A stretch of 64,000 nucleotides of DNA from Hoyosella rhizosphaerae (GCF_014643175.1 NZ_BMJH01000001.1:1600209-1664208); one strand, 5' to 3'. Shown: positions 16,363 through 24,416, numbered from the stretch's first letter. Numbers and translations are program-made. Notes: generated by a model from the letters alone, not told the origin.

Positions 16363-17405
16363 ACCACACCGACGAACAGTATCGTGACATCCCCACCATC
16401 CTTGGTTTACGCAGTCCAGCGGCATGGATGGTGGTGGTTTTTGTCCTCGCTGGCTATCTCGTACTCGCCTTCCGCCACGTAGGCCATCTGCCTAATCCGT
16501 GGGCTATGGTCATTGCCTTCCTGGGTATCACCCTTGGTGGATTCTTGATCATTCGAATTGAAGAAGATCCGTTGCCGATGCGCGCAGCACTCGCATTGGC
16601 GGGCATTTCCCCCGCGATTTCCTTACTGTTTGCCACACAGCTAATCCCTGGTGAATTAGCGAGAAACTCGACGTGGTTCATTTCAGCTGCAACATTCCTC
16701 ATTTGTTTCACTGCGATTCGCGGAAGAATTGTTGTGGCTTGGGCAAGCATGCTGGCCGTATCGCTAATAATAGCCGGATGGGGATTCCTGCACGGACTGT
16801 CACTTAGTTTCGGTTTTTGGAAAATGGTTTTTCCTGTAAACCTTTTAATTCTGGCGACAATCCTTTCTGTGACGATGAGACCAGTTGCACAAAAGATTTT
16901 CGCGCTTCAGGAAGAAACGCTCCACCGAAAGGCTCAGCAGGCCTCAGTCTTAGCGGTTCTTGAAGAACGTGATCAGCAACTGCGTAAGCTAGATGAACTC
17001 GTCAAGCCGATGCTCGAGCGGATTGCGCAGGACTCCCCCCTCTCGGACGATGAGCGGCGTGAATGCCTCCTGCTTGAAGGGCAGTTGCGGGATTCTTTGC
17101 GTGCGCGTTCGTTGGCGATACCTGTAGTCCAGGATGCAACTCGATTTGCCCGTGACCGGGGCATTGATGTCGTTTTGCTCGACGATGGCGGCTTGAGTGG
17201 TGTCGACTCTACAACGGCGAAGACAGTATTTTCCACCCTCGCAGATGCTCTCAGTTCTGCGCGGGGCGGGAGCGTAATCGCGAGGATTCTTCCACCTGGT
17301 CGCCCCCTCGTAGCAACAATTTTGGGTTCGGATACTGACACGATTAGTCGTACGAGTATCGATCAGAATGGCAGCGTAGTTACCGACATTGAGGCAACTG
17401 GCTGA
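16359..17405 (+). CDS. Membrane pseudo-histidine-kinase partner (module B)
   Basis: A 348-residue paralogue of the 5984-7033 protein. There are about six membrane helices to residue 175, then the kinase-like segment ERDQQLRKLDELVKPMLERI, where the sensor kinase has ERERIDGLIHD: Asp stands at the His position. LLLEGQLRDSLRARSL, GIDVVLLDDGGLSGVD and ARILPPGRPLVATILG match the module A partner (LVEAQLRDRIRARGL, ARILPPGRALVATVL). There is no N-box Asn or DNGxGF motif. The start at 16359 is chosen because its ATGA overlaps the kinase stop. A non-catalytic or regulatory subunit of the kinase complex is likely. Confidence 0.72.
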   Translation: MNHTDEQYRDIPTILGLRSPAAWMVVVFVLAGYLVLAFRHVGHLPNPWAMVIAFLGITLGGFLIIRIEEDPLPMRAALALAGISPAISLLFATQLIPGELARNSTWFISAATFLICFTAIRGRIVVAWASMLAVSLIIAGWGFLHGLSLSFGFWKMVFPVNLLILATILSVTMRPVAQKIFALQEETLHRKAQQASVLAVLEERDQQLRKLDELVKPMLERIAQDSPLSDDERRECLLLEGQLRDSLRARSLAIPVVQDATRFARDRGIDVVLLDDGGLSGVDSTTAKTVFSTLADALSSARGGSVIARILPPGRPLVATILGSDTDTISRTSIDQNGSVVTDIEATG

Positions 17406-17416
17406 GACTCGAACTG

Positions 17417-17438
17417 GTGCCCCTAGTTATAGGGGCAC
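17417..17438 (+). terminator. Hairpin after the module B operon
   Basis: GTGCCCCTA and TAGGGGCAC form a 9-base stem with a GTTA loop, 12 bases after the pseudokinase stop. The following T-run is weak (TAGAATTAG). Confidence 0.6.
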
Positions 17439-17471
17439 TAGAATTAGGGTATTTCACATCCCCCCGAAGTA

Positions 17472-17485
17472 AAGTAATGTTACTT
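17472..17485. promoter_or_regulatory. Palindrome upstream of the HTH-only LuxR gene
   Basis: AAGTAATGTTACTT is a perfect palindrome with 6-base arms and two central bases. It lies about 80 bases before the GTG at 17564. This makes it a candidate regulator site. Nothing shows which protein binds. Confidence 0.35.
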
Positions 17486-17563
17486 AAACGGTAAATGCTT
17501 GGAGTTTAGTGACATTTCTACAAACAATTGCTACGCCAATGAAGTGAGCACGGGAGGGGAAAA

Positions 17564-17899
17564 GTGCACGCAGTTGATGGATTTTTGAAATCTGTTCCAC
17601 AGAATTACTCGCGGAGTGACGCGCACCATCGAGATCACCAAGCCAGAAAGCTGACTGTTGTACCTCAACTCCGCCGACCCGTGTTGTCGCCGCGTGAGGT
17701 CGACGTCATTCGAGCATGGTTCCATAGCGACTCGAAGATTATGGTCGCCGAGCAATTGCACTTGTCGGTCGGGACCGTAAATACACACCTGTCCCGGGTG
17801 CGCTCGAAGTACGCCGCTGTGGGTCGTTCAGCAACAACCAAGGCCGCACTTGTAGCGCGGGCCCTCCAGGACGGAATTGTCGCGCTCGAGGACCTGTAA
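17564..17899 (+). CDS. Stand-alone LuxR-type DNA-binding protein
   Basis: A 111-residue protein made of a short polar N-terminus and one LuxR/GerE helix-turn-helix (about residues 38-95): VLSPREVDVIRAWFHSDSKI then SVGTVNTHLSRVRSKYAAVG. There is no receiver or ligand domain. Its end, GRSATTKAALVARALQDG, closely matches the response regulator at 14468-15124 and the regulator at 17980-18612. The GTG start is supported by GAGGGGAAAA upstream. By context it belongs to the module B regulon and may compete with or assist the response regulator at its sites. That role is inferred. Confidence 0.78.
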   Translation: MHAVDGFLKSVPQNYSRSDAHHRDHQARKLTVVPQLRRPVLSPREVDVIRAWFHSDSKIMVAEQLHLSVGTVNTHLSRVRSKYAAVGRSATTKAALVARALQDGIVALEDL

Positions 17900-17927
17900 C
17901 TCTGCTCGCGGCCACGTGGACCCCGAT

Positions 17928-17993
17928 GTCACCAAGTAGGCAACGTCACCAAGTAGGCAACGTCACCAAGTAGGCAACGTCACCAAGTAGGCA
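17928..17993. repeat. 17-bp tandem repeat, 3.9 copies
   Basis: The unit GTCACCAAGTAGGCAAC is repeated at 17928, 17945, 17962 and 17979, the last copy being 15 of 17 bases. The copies are identical. It lies at the convergent 3' ends of two LuxR-type genes, and the minus-strand gene takes its stop codon from the last unit. Because 17 is not a multiple of three, copy-number change would not keep a reading frame across it. Confidence 0.93.
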
Positions 17994-18612
17994 GGGGCTC
18001 ACTTTCTTGGGCATTGCACGGACACTCAACAAGACCGTCTTCAAGTGCACACCGAAGAAGCCCAATCTTCCCACCCGCACCTCGACCGGCTGCTGCGTAC
18101 TTGGCACGCGCGCGATCAAGGTGTGTAGACACAGTTGTCGGCGCCACACCAAGTTCGGCGGAAACCTCGCGGACTGTTCGCCCAAGCGCATACGACGCAA
18201 CAACAGCACGTTCGCGCGATGAGAGCAGGGGGTTCGCGGCGCGCTGCGGTTGCCGAAATCCCAAATCTTGACCCGAGCTATCGATTGCTTCCCGAATCGC
18301 TGCAAACAACTCTGCCCGCGCGCAGTCCAAGGACAACCAGTGAGCGGAAGGCGCTGTGGAGGCTATGTCACGGTTCCACGGGCCGAGTATCAGCAGCGGG
18401 GTTTGGTCTTCGGCGAGCCGACGAATCTTAGTCGTGTCAGTCGCTGGCTCGTTTAGCCGAACAATTAGTAGATCGCACCGGTGCACCCGCAACTCGTGCT
18501 GGTACCTCAGTGTCGTGAATCCGGCACGACGCAGCACCAGATCTAAGCCATCATCAAGGATGCCGCCACTCCCGGAAATTCCGATCACAGTGCACCCATC
18601 CCCCGATTGCAT
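17980..18612 (-). CDS. LuxR-family regulator with degenerate receiver
   Basis: A 210-residue protein. The first 120 residues look like a receiver fold without its acidic pocket: where the response regulator has DLVVLDLRLG this has DLLIVRLNEP, Arg at the Asp position. The LuxR helix-turn-helix (about residues 135-190) reads LLSSRERAVVASYALGRTV and VAPTTVSTHLDRARAKYAAA, with the same GRGAGGKIGLLRCALEDG end as its neighbours. The start at 18612 has AAGGGG eight bases before; a GTG at 18759 would add 49 unconvincing residues. The stop lies inside the 17-bp repeat. It probably works without phosphorylation. Confidence 0.72.
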   Translation of the reverse strand: MQSGDGCTVIGISGSGGILDDGLDLVLRRAGFTTLRYQHELRVHRCDLLIVRLNEPATDTTKIRRLAEDQTPLLILGPWNRDIASTAPSAHWLSLDCARAELFAAIREAIDSSGQDLGFRQPQRAANPLLSSRERAVVASYALGRTVREVSAELGVAPTTVSTHLDRARAKYAAAGRGAGGKIGLLRCALEDGLVECPCNAQESEPLPTW

Positions 18613-19005
18613 TTTCGATCCCCTTCGTGGCCCCGAAGCCCTTGTTCTACTTGCGCCCGATTGTTGTGCCAGATTTTTGCACCTAATTGGCGGACCCAGA
18701 TACGCAGCGAACTGCGATTGAGTCAGATCTATCGCACCCAAATTTTTATGCATTTTCACGATCCCTACAATCCCTAAAATCCACTGTCAGCTATTTGGAC
18801 GACACTCGTATTCTTTTCCATTACTTCCAGTGCGGCCGACTGTGACGACCGCCTCACAATCGGAGCGATGATTGTTGATGAATCATCAACTAACATCTTG
18901 TTCCGCATCCGTTCATTTCGGTCACGTAGAACCGAATGAAGTCGCACCAGCGACAATCCGGGCTTGATAAAGTGATGTAGGCCACATTTATGTGCGGAGG
19001 ATGAT
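18613..19005. promoter_or_regulatory. Divergent intergenic region with a perfect 17-bp palindrome
   Basis: The main feature of this 393-base gap is GTTGATGAATCATCAAC at 18874-18890 (8-base arms, one central base), about 115 bases before the secreted lipase-fold gene and 262 bases before the LuxR start. The size and symmetry suit a dimeric regulator. The rest shows no gene. An open frame at 18774-19139 (minus) is discounted. Confidence 0.45.
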
Positions 19006-19920
19006 GTGCTGCGAGTGCAAAATGCCAGCTCAGCTTCAAATTTGGTCCGGGCCGCCAAAAGCATTTTCACTGCTGGAGCCGCAACTCTCTTAGCCACATT
19101 TGCTATCGGCCCCGCCCACGCACTCCCCTCCGTTGACAAAATCCAAAATGACCGTGCCCAGGGAACCGAATATCAACAGCTCGCAGTGACATGTGGGGCA
19201 GATCCCACTGTGACCTACGACGCAGCACGGGAACCCGTTCTACTTATTCCAGACCCCAATTTTTCTGAAGATAAAGATGCACTCATCGATGTATTGGTTA
19301 AAGCAGGCCACACGACATGCGTGGTCCACATTCCAAAAGATCAAAAAGTAAATAAAAGCTCGATCAACAAAGATATTTTCGAGATCATGCAAGCAATGGT
19401 TTCGGTGCACGGCGACAAGATAAGCGTCGTCACCATCAACGCCGGCGCACATTTTGGTCTAGCTGCACTAAACCAATCACGCTCAGCTGCACACGTAATC
19501 AAAGACTTCGTCGCAATCGCCCCAGACGAAGACCACCAGCTACACCACGTCGTCGAACAAACATTGCCTGCTGGTCTGGCTTACACAATGATCGTCAGCA
19601 TGAGCGACCCTCAGTGGCTGAACTACTCACTTGTGTCGTCACTGACGGTCGGCGGCGCACCTCTCGACATCACCCGAGTTCAAGATGTGTGCGGAGCCTA
19701 CCTCCCTGAAGTTCGCGCACTCGTCAACTCTGCATTCACAAGATCAGGGCCACTCGGCGTAGCGCCTGCACCCTTAGACGTGACGTCCATAAGCCCGCTG
19801 ATGACGCTAGCCGCAGACCCAGTAGCTCAGGCCCTCACCCTTGATGCGTTAGCCCATGATGGCGGCGCACGGCCAAGTAGGGTCAACCAGCGGATCTGTC
19901 ACACCGAACCGCTCAACTAG
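19006..19920 (+). CDS. Secreted lipase-fold (CalB-like) protein lacking the catalytic serine
   Basis: A 304-residue exported protein. The signal peptide (about residues 1-39) ends IGPAHALPS. The rest follows the order of Candida-lipase-B-like lipases of Mycobacteriales: VLLIPDP near residue 77, a VVHIP strand, the elbow region KISVVTINAGAHFGLAAL near residue 145, FVAIAP, a Cys near VCGAYLPEV, and the closing DPVAQALTLDALAHDGG. Active relatives have xHSQGG at the elbow, but here it is INAGAH with no Ser. It is probably a non-catalytic binding protein. The GTG start has GGAGG six bases before. It ends overlapping the convergent GT87 gene by 8 bases. Confidence 0.72.
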   Translation: MLRVQNASSASNLVRAAKSIFTAGAATLLATFAIGPAHALPSVDKIQNDRAQGTEYQQLAVTCGADPTVTYDAAREPVLLIPDPNFSEDKDALIDVLVKAGHTTCVVHIPKDQKVNKSSINKDIFEIMQAMVSVHGDKISVVTINAGAHFGLAALNQSRSAAHVIKDFVAIAPDEDHQLHHVVEQTLPAGLAYTMIVSMSDPQWLNYSLVSSLTVGGAPLDITRVQDVCGAYLPEVRALVNSAFTRSGPLGVAPAPLDVTSISPLMTLAADPVAQALTLDALAHDGGARPSRVNQRICHTEPLN

Positions 19921-21475
19921 GTAGCTCCGCGGGCTTACGTTGCCACGCCTGAAATCCGCGGGGCAACAACCATCGAGGGAACCACTCGGGAGGACGATCT
20001 GCGGCGCGATCGAACGGGCCACCACAGGGATCGTCGACGCCGCGCTGACGTACGAGGTCCTCACCTGGCATATAAATCTGGCGGATAATCATTACGCAAA
20101 TGGCGACGACCAAAACATCACGGACGAAAACCGTGGCGGTGAACCACTGCTCCGGGAGTCCCCCATTTTCCACACCAAGGTAGTAGAGCATCCTTGGCAC
20201 CCAGACAAAGGCGTCGACAGTCATCCAGATCAGCAGCACGCGAAGGTGTGGGTAGGCCAGGACTGCTAGCGGAACCAGCCACAGCGAATACTGTGGGCTC
20301 CAAACCTTATTTGTCAGCAGGAACCCCGCAACGATGATGAACATCAATTGAGCTACGCGGGGGCGACGCGGGGCCGTTAAGGCGATAAATGCCACTCCGG
20401 CGCACACGGCCAGAAACAGACCGAGCGACACAAGGTTCAGGATTTGTGGTGTCTCGCCGTATTGAAGCGGACCATCAAAACCCGGCCAACCTGTGAATGA
20501 CCGAATCACGTTGTAAATTGAGTCCGGATCCATTCCACGCGTGCTGTTCAAACGCAGGAATTCGTACCATCCGTCCCAGTACAAAGCCATGATCGGGACA
20601 TTCACCGCGAGCCACACCGCGGCTGTAGTGGCAGCAACCTGACACCAGGCGCGCATGTTCGCCGTTCGTAGACACAGCACCAAAAGCGCGCCAAGCAGGA
20701 AAACTGGGTACAACTTGGCCGCCGCACCTAACCCAATGAATGCCCCTGCAAGCATTGGCCGTCGGCGCGCCCACGCTAGCAAGCCAACGGCGGCGAGTGC
20801 CGTGGCAATGGCATCGAAGTTCGTAAACAGGTGAACGATCACCAGCGGGGATATCGCAACGATGGCCCCATCCCAGACCCGCCTGCCAGCAAGTGTTGCA
20901 GTCGCCCACACGGTGATGATCCACATCAATGCCAAGCCAAGGGCCACAACATTGAAGTACACAACAACAGCGAGTGCTGATGGCACCCATCCTGTTTTGC
21001 CGACAGTAGACCAGGCGTTCGCAAGAACAGCGGAAACATACTGGTATAGCCCAGTAACGACGGGGTATTCCATGTATCGCGTCTGGACGGAACCATCGGG
21101 TCGGTCCTGCTGCCACGACGTCTTGTAGGGGAATGCGAGTTCGTTGAGCCTGTGCACCCCATACAGCGGGACAGTGTCGGAGTAGCACATAGCGACGTAC
21201 TGGCGACCATCCCGCCAATCGAGAGCCATTTGCCCATCGGGGCCCCCGGGGTACTGCTGAATGCACGCAGCTTTGCTGAACCATCCCAGCGCGATTACCA
21301 GGATGGTCATCAGCACGATGACGCGCAAAGGGGTGAAAAACCGCGCCCGTCCGATAAGTGCGTGCCGCCCGACCGGTCCGCCAATAACTGAACTAGCTCG
21401 CGCTACTACCGGGTTTGTTCTAGATGGCAGATCACGATTCTCATCAGTTAGGCCGTCAGGGGCTCTGTGCGACAC
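19913..21475 (-). CDS. GT87-like (DUF2029) membrane glycosyltransferase, ponA-linked copy
   Basis: A 520-residue polytopic protein, the position-conserved relative of M. tuberculosis Rv0051 beside ponA1. After a soluble N-terminus (residues 1-45) and one helix come the outer loop with MCYSD, LAFPYK and YMEYPVVTGLYQYV near residue 138. About ten further helices follow, with HLFTNFDAIATALAA and NKVWSPQYSLWLVPL. This suggests a polyprenyl-phosphomannose or arabinose-using transferase of envelope glycans. The acceptor is unknown. It starts with GTG 10 bases after the ponA stop, so it is the second gene of that operon. The paralogue lies at 13040-14389. Confidence 0.82.
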   Translation of the reverse strand: MSHRAPDGLTDENRDLPSRTNPVVARASSVIGGPVGRHALIGRARFFTPLRVIVLMTILVIALGWFSKAACIQQYPGGPDGQMALDWRDGRQYVAMCYSDTVPLYGVHRLNELAFPYKTSWQQDRPDGSVQTRYMEYPVVTGLYQYVSAVLANAWSTVGKTGWVPSALAVVVYFNVVALGLALMWIITVWATATLAGRRVWDGAIVAISPLVIVHLFTNFDAIATALAAVGLLAWARRRPMLAGAFIGLGAAAKLYPVFLLGALLVLCLRTANMRAWCQVAATTAAVWLAVNVPIMALYWDGWYEFLRLNSTRGMDPDSIYNVIRSFTGWPGFDGPLQYGETPQILNLVSLGLFLAVCAGVAFIALTAPRRPRVAQLMFIIVAGFLLTNKVWSPQYSLWLVPLAVLAYPHLRVLLIWMTVDAFVWVPRMLYYLGVENGGLPEQWFTATVFVRDVLVVAICVMIIRQIYMPGEDLVRQRGVDDPCGGPFDRAADRPPEWFPRWLLPRGFQAWQRKPAELPS

Positions 21476-21485
21476 GCTTTACCTG

Positions 21486-23891
21486 TCACCCTGTCGGCGT
21501 GGAAGTTGGGGTGACTGATGTTGTTGTCGCGCGTTCAGGGTCGCTAATCGTTGCCGGACTGGTGCCGGTAACCGTCGGCGCCGTCGTCAGTTCAACTGTC
21601 TCCTGTTCGGAGTCGGATGTGCCTTGTCGACGTCGCTCTAGAAATCCTTGTCGAGGTTCGTCAGTGGGCGAGCTCGCTGGGTTCCGGCTCGGGTTCGCTG
21701 TCGGGCCACCGCCTACGCCTTCGTTCGGTGTAGTTCCGCCGGGTTCGCCGCCAGGTGTTTGTTCGGCGTCGCCGTTTCCTTCGGTGCCACCGTTGTTTCC
21801 GCCTTGGCCATTGGGAACAGGAACTTCAATGGTGAGTCCAGGAGCGACAGGGATCGTGACAGTGCCTTCCTCCTCTTCTTCTTCCTCTTCCTCCTCGTCC
21901 TCTTCCTCTTCTTCTTCAGTAGTCGGCGGTACGTAGACCGGGAGTCCCGCTACTCCGCCAATCGGATCTGGGGTAGGGAATGATTCCCATGCTGTGTTCA
22001 CCAGCGCCCCGTCCATAGTGTTCTTCCAAATCGTTGACGGGAAGCCTGAACCGTAGATCTGACCGCCCCAGGAGGAAAGCAGCGGTTCGCCGTCAGCAGT
22101 TCCGACCCACACAGCTGTGGACAACGAAGGTGTGTATCCGACCATCCAGGCGTCTCTGTTGAAACCAGTATCGCCAAGCTGAGTGGTTCCAGTCTTGGCA
22201 GCTGAGGGTCGACCGCCTGCGAGGGCGTTTCCGTTTGAGTACGCTGCGATCGGTTCCATCGCGGCTGTGGCGTTATCAGCAACGGCTGCCCGAAGGCGGC
22301 GTTCCCCACTTGGTGTCCCTCGATCAAACAACACTGCACCGCTTGCAGTTTCCACGCGTTCAACAAAATAGGGCTCGTGGAAAGTTCCTGATGCCGCCAG
22401 TGTTGCGTAGGACGATGCCATATCGATTGGGCGTACTTGGTATTGCCCCAGCACAATGCCGTTATTGGGAGCTTCACCGCGTTCTGTCAGCGCCTCAAAC
22501 CCCAGGTTGGGTATTTCTCGTGGGATTCCGGCCTTGTGAGCAGCCTCTTTGACATCAAGAGGACCGCGGTCGAGTGACAGCATGAGCCGGTAGAAGGAGG
22601 TGTTAAGTGACTGCTTGAGCGCTTCGGCGATGGAGCATCGCCCACAACTCGCGTTCCCAACATTTGTGATGTTGATTCCGTGCACAGTAACTGGGCTGCT
22701 GTCGAACGGCTGCGTGAGCGGGATTCCCTGCTCGAGAGCCGCAACCAACCCGAATGTCTTAAACGTCGAGCCTGTTTGCAGTGGCGCTTGTGCGTAGTCA
22801 TAGCCAGCGCCGTCGGTCCCTCCGTAGTACGCACGAACAGCGCCAGTTCGGGGATCGACGGAAACCACGGCTGTCCGCAGATTTTCGGGTTGGCTCGACA
22901 TCGTGTTGCGCACCGAGTTAACCGCTGCTTGCTGTGCAGTGGCGTCGATCGACGTCGTAATCTGCAAACCGCGCGTGTTGAGGGTCGTTTCAGTGATGCC
23001 GAGACTCTGCAGTTCATTGATTACCTGCGTGCGGATCAGACCGTTAGGCCCCGGAGTCACGTTCGCTGAATCCACGTCGTCGAGCGACCGAAATTCTGGG
23101 AAGGTAGCGGCGGAACGTTCCGCTGCACTCAAAGAACCGATTTCGACCATGCCGTCGAGAACATAATTCCAGCGACGTTCGGCGCCTTCCCTGTTGATTG
23201 CTGGGTCTAGTCGTGACGGCTGCTGCACAACTGCAGACAGGACAGCTGCTTCTTCAGGGGTGAGTTCAGATACGGACTTGCCGAAGTAGGAATCAGCAGC
23301 GGAAGCGACGCCGTATGCGCCTCGGCCGAAGTAGATCGTGTTGAGGTAAGCGACAATTATGTCGTCCTTGGACCATTCTCGGGACATCTTCGTGGCGATC
23401 ACAAGTTCACGCATTTTGCGGGTGAGGGTTCGATCGTCACCGACGAGCGCGTTCTTTACATACTGCTGTGTGATTGTCGAGCCGCCGCCCGCATCGTCGC
23501 GCCCAAGGACGTTGTCCCGTACAGCACGGGCGAGTCCGGTTATCGAGAAGCCTGGGTTGGTATAGAAATCCCGGTCCTCGGCAGCGATGACCGCGTCCAT
23601 GACGTGTTGTGGGATTTCGTCGATCGAAACCTCGGTCCGGTTACCTTCCGGCGGTACAACACGGGCAAGTTCCGTCTCACCATCATCCATGTAGATGACA
23701 GCCACTTGGTTGGTGGCAATGTCGCCGGGGCGTGGCACGCTTGCGGCGAGGTAGTACATCATGAAGGTCGCAATTGGCACCACTAGCATCAAAACGATGG
23801 CGATAGCAACGAGGCGCACGAACAATCCGAGGCGTGACTTCTTCTTTCGAGAAGCACGCCCTGACGGGGAGGTTCTTTTCGTCGAACTCAC
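21486..23891 (-). CDS. ponA: Bifunctional class A penicillin-binding protein
   Basis: An 801-residue peptidoglycan synthase. A basic cytoplasmic end (residues 1-22) and one membrane helix (about 23-50) precede the glycosyltransferase domain with EDRDFYTNPGFSITGLARAV and GGGSTITQQYVKN. The transpeptidase domain carries SxxK in GSTFK, SxN in SLNTS and KTG in AAKTGTTQLGD. A Pro/Gly/Thr-rich tail of about 130 residues holds an almost pure run of Glu and Asp (DNA about 21856-21918). It corresponds to PonA1 of mycobacteria and is transcribed before the GT87 gene. The start at 23891 begins the basic N-terminus typical of the family. Confidence 0.95.
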   Translation of the reverse strand: MSSTKRTSPSGRASRKKKSRLGLFVRLVAIAIVLMLVVPIATFMMYYLAASVPRPGDIATNQVAVIYMDDGETELARVVPPEGNRTEVSIDEIPQHVMDAVIAAEDRDFYTNPGFSITGLARAVRDNVLGRDDAGGGSTITQQYVKNALVGDDRTLTRKMRELVIATKMSREWSKDDIIVAYLNTIYFGRGAYGVASAADSYFGKSVSELTPEEAAVLSAVVQQPSRLDPAINREGAERRWNYVLDGMVEIGSLSAAERSAATFPEFRSLDDVDSANVTPGPNGLIRTQVINELQSLGITETTLNTRGLQITTSIDATAQQAAVNSVRNTMSSQPENLRTAVVSVDPRTGAVRAYYGGTDGAGYDYAQAPLQTGSTFKTFGLVAALEQGIPLTQPFDSSPVTVHGINITNVGNASCGRCSIAEALKQSLNTSFYRLMLSLDRGPLDVKEAAHKAGIPREIPNLGFEALTERGEAPNNGIVLGQYQVRPIDMASSYATLAASGTFHEPYFVERVETASGAVLFDRGTPSGERRLRAAVADNATAAMEPIAAYSNGNALAGGRPSAAKTGTTQLGDTGFNRDAWMVGYTPSLSTAVWVGTADGEPLLSSWGGQIYGSGFPSTIWKNTMDGALVNTAWESFPTPDPIGGVAGLPVYVPPTTEEEEEEDEEEEEEEEEEGTVTIPVAPGLTIEVPVPNGQGGNNGGTEGNGDAEQTPGGEPGGTTPNEGVGGGPTANPSRNPASSPTDEPRQGFLERRRQGTSDSEQETVELTTAPTVTGTSPATISDPERATTTSVTPTSTPTG

Positions 23892-23930
23892 AGTGGAACT
23901 CCAGTCCTTGCGGGGTTGCTCATCATTCGC

Positions 23931-24416
23931 TTAGTCGCTCGCGGTACGAGCACTTGGCTGGGATGCTTTTCGGCGCGTTCGTTGTGGCCGCGCCCGTTTG
24001 GGAACGGCCTCTCCTAGCACATAGGATTGCACGAGGTGGTTCCAACCGCATGTGCGGCAGACTTCCACAATGTGCACGGTGAACTCCTCTTTGGCCAGGG
24101 CGAGCCTGGTGATTTCGTCCTCGCTCCGCGCCGAGCCTGAAATTGTTCCAAGCCTATCGCCGAATACCCAGGATACGAGGGTGAGGTGTTCCTTACGGCA
24201 AATCGGGCACACTACTTCGCTTGATTGTCCGTGGAATTTCGCAGCGCGCAGCAGATAGGGACTCGCGTCGCATACTTCTCCTACTCCAATCCTTCCGGCG
24301 TAAACGTCGGCGAGAACGGAGCGGCGTCGGAGCGCGTAGTCCACAATTTGCCGCGGGGATCGCACGTCTTCCAGAGTACGTGTGTCTACTTTGCAGGGGT
24401 TCACGTGGTGGCTCAT
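23931..24416 (-). CDS. DUF5318 zinc-ribbon-like protein (Rv0049 type)
   Basis: A 161-residue conserved protein of unknown role found upstream of ponA in Mycobacteriales. The start region SPRQIVDYALRRRSVLADVY and the Cys pairs CPICRKEHL (near residue 71) and CRTCGWNHL (near residue 120) suggest a two-knuckle zinc ribbon. Between them lies VSWVFGDRLGT. The tail is basic (KRARPQRTRRKA). It precedes ponA by 39 bases on the same strand, pointing to shared expression and a link to wall growth. An internal GTG at codon 5 is an alternative start. Confidence 0.82.
   Translation of the reverse strand: MSHHVNPCKVDTRTLEDVRSPRQIVDYALRRRSVLADVYAGRIGVGEVCDASPYLLRAAKFHGQSSEVVCPICRKEHLTLVSWVFGDRLGTISGSARSEDEITRLALAKEEFTVHIVEVCRTCGWNHLVQSYVLGEAVPKRARPQRTRRKASQPSARTASD

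Noticed and set aside
17928-17993. CRISPR-like array of short repeats
   Set aside because: Units are 17 bases and directly adjacent with no spacers, and there are no cas genes. It is a plain tandem repeat.
18774-19139. 121-residue minus-strand frame over the start of the secreted lipase-fold gene
   Set aside because: It covers the palindromic control region and the signal peptide of the opposite gene, with no ribosome site or family resemblance.
20475-21284. 269-residue open frame inside the GT87 gene on the same strand
   Set aside because: It is a shifted-frame shadow of a well-supported GT87 protein. Its composition (many Cys, Trp, Arg) is not protein-like.
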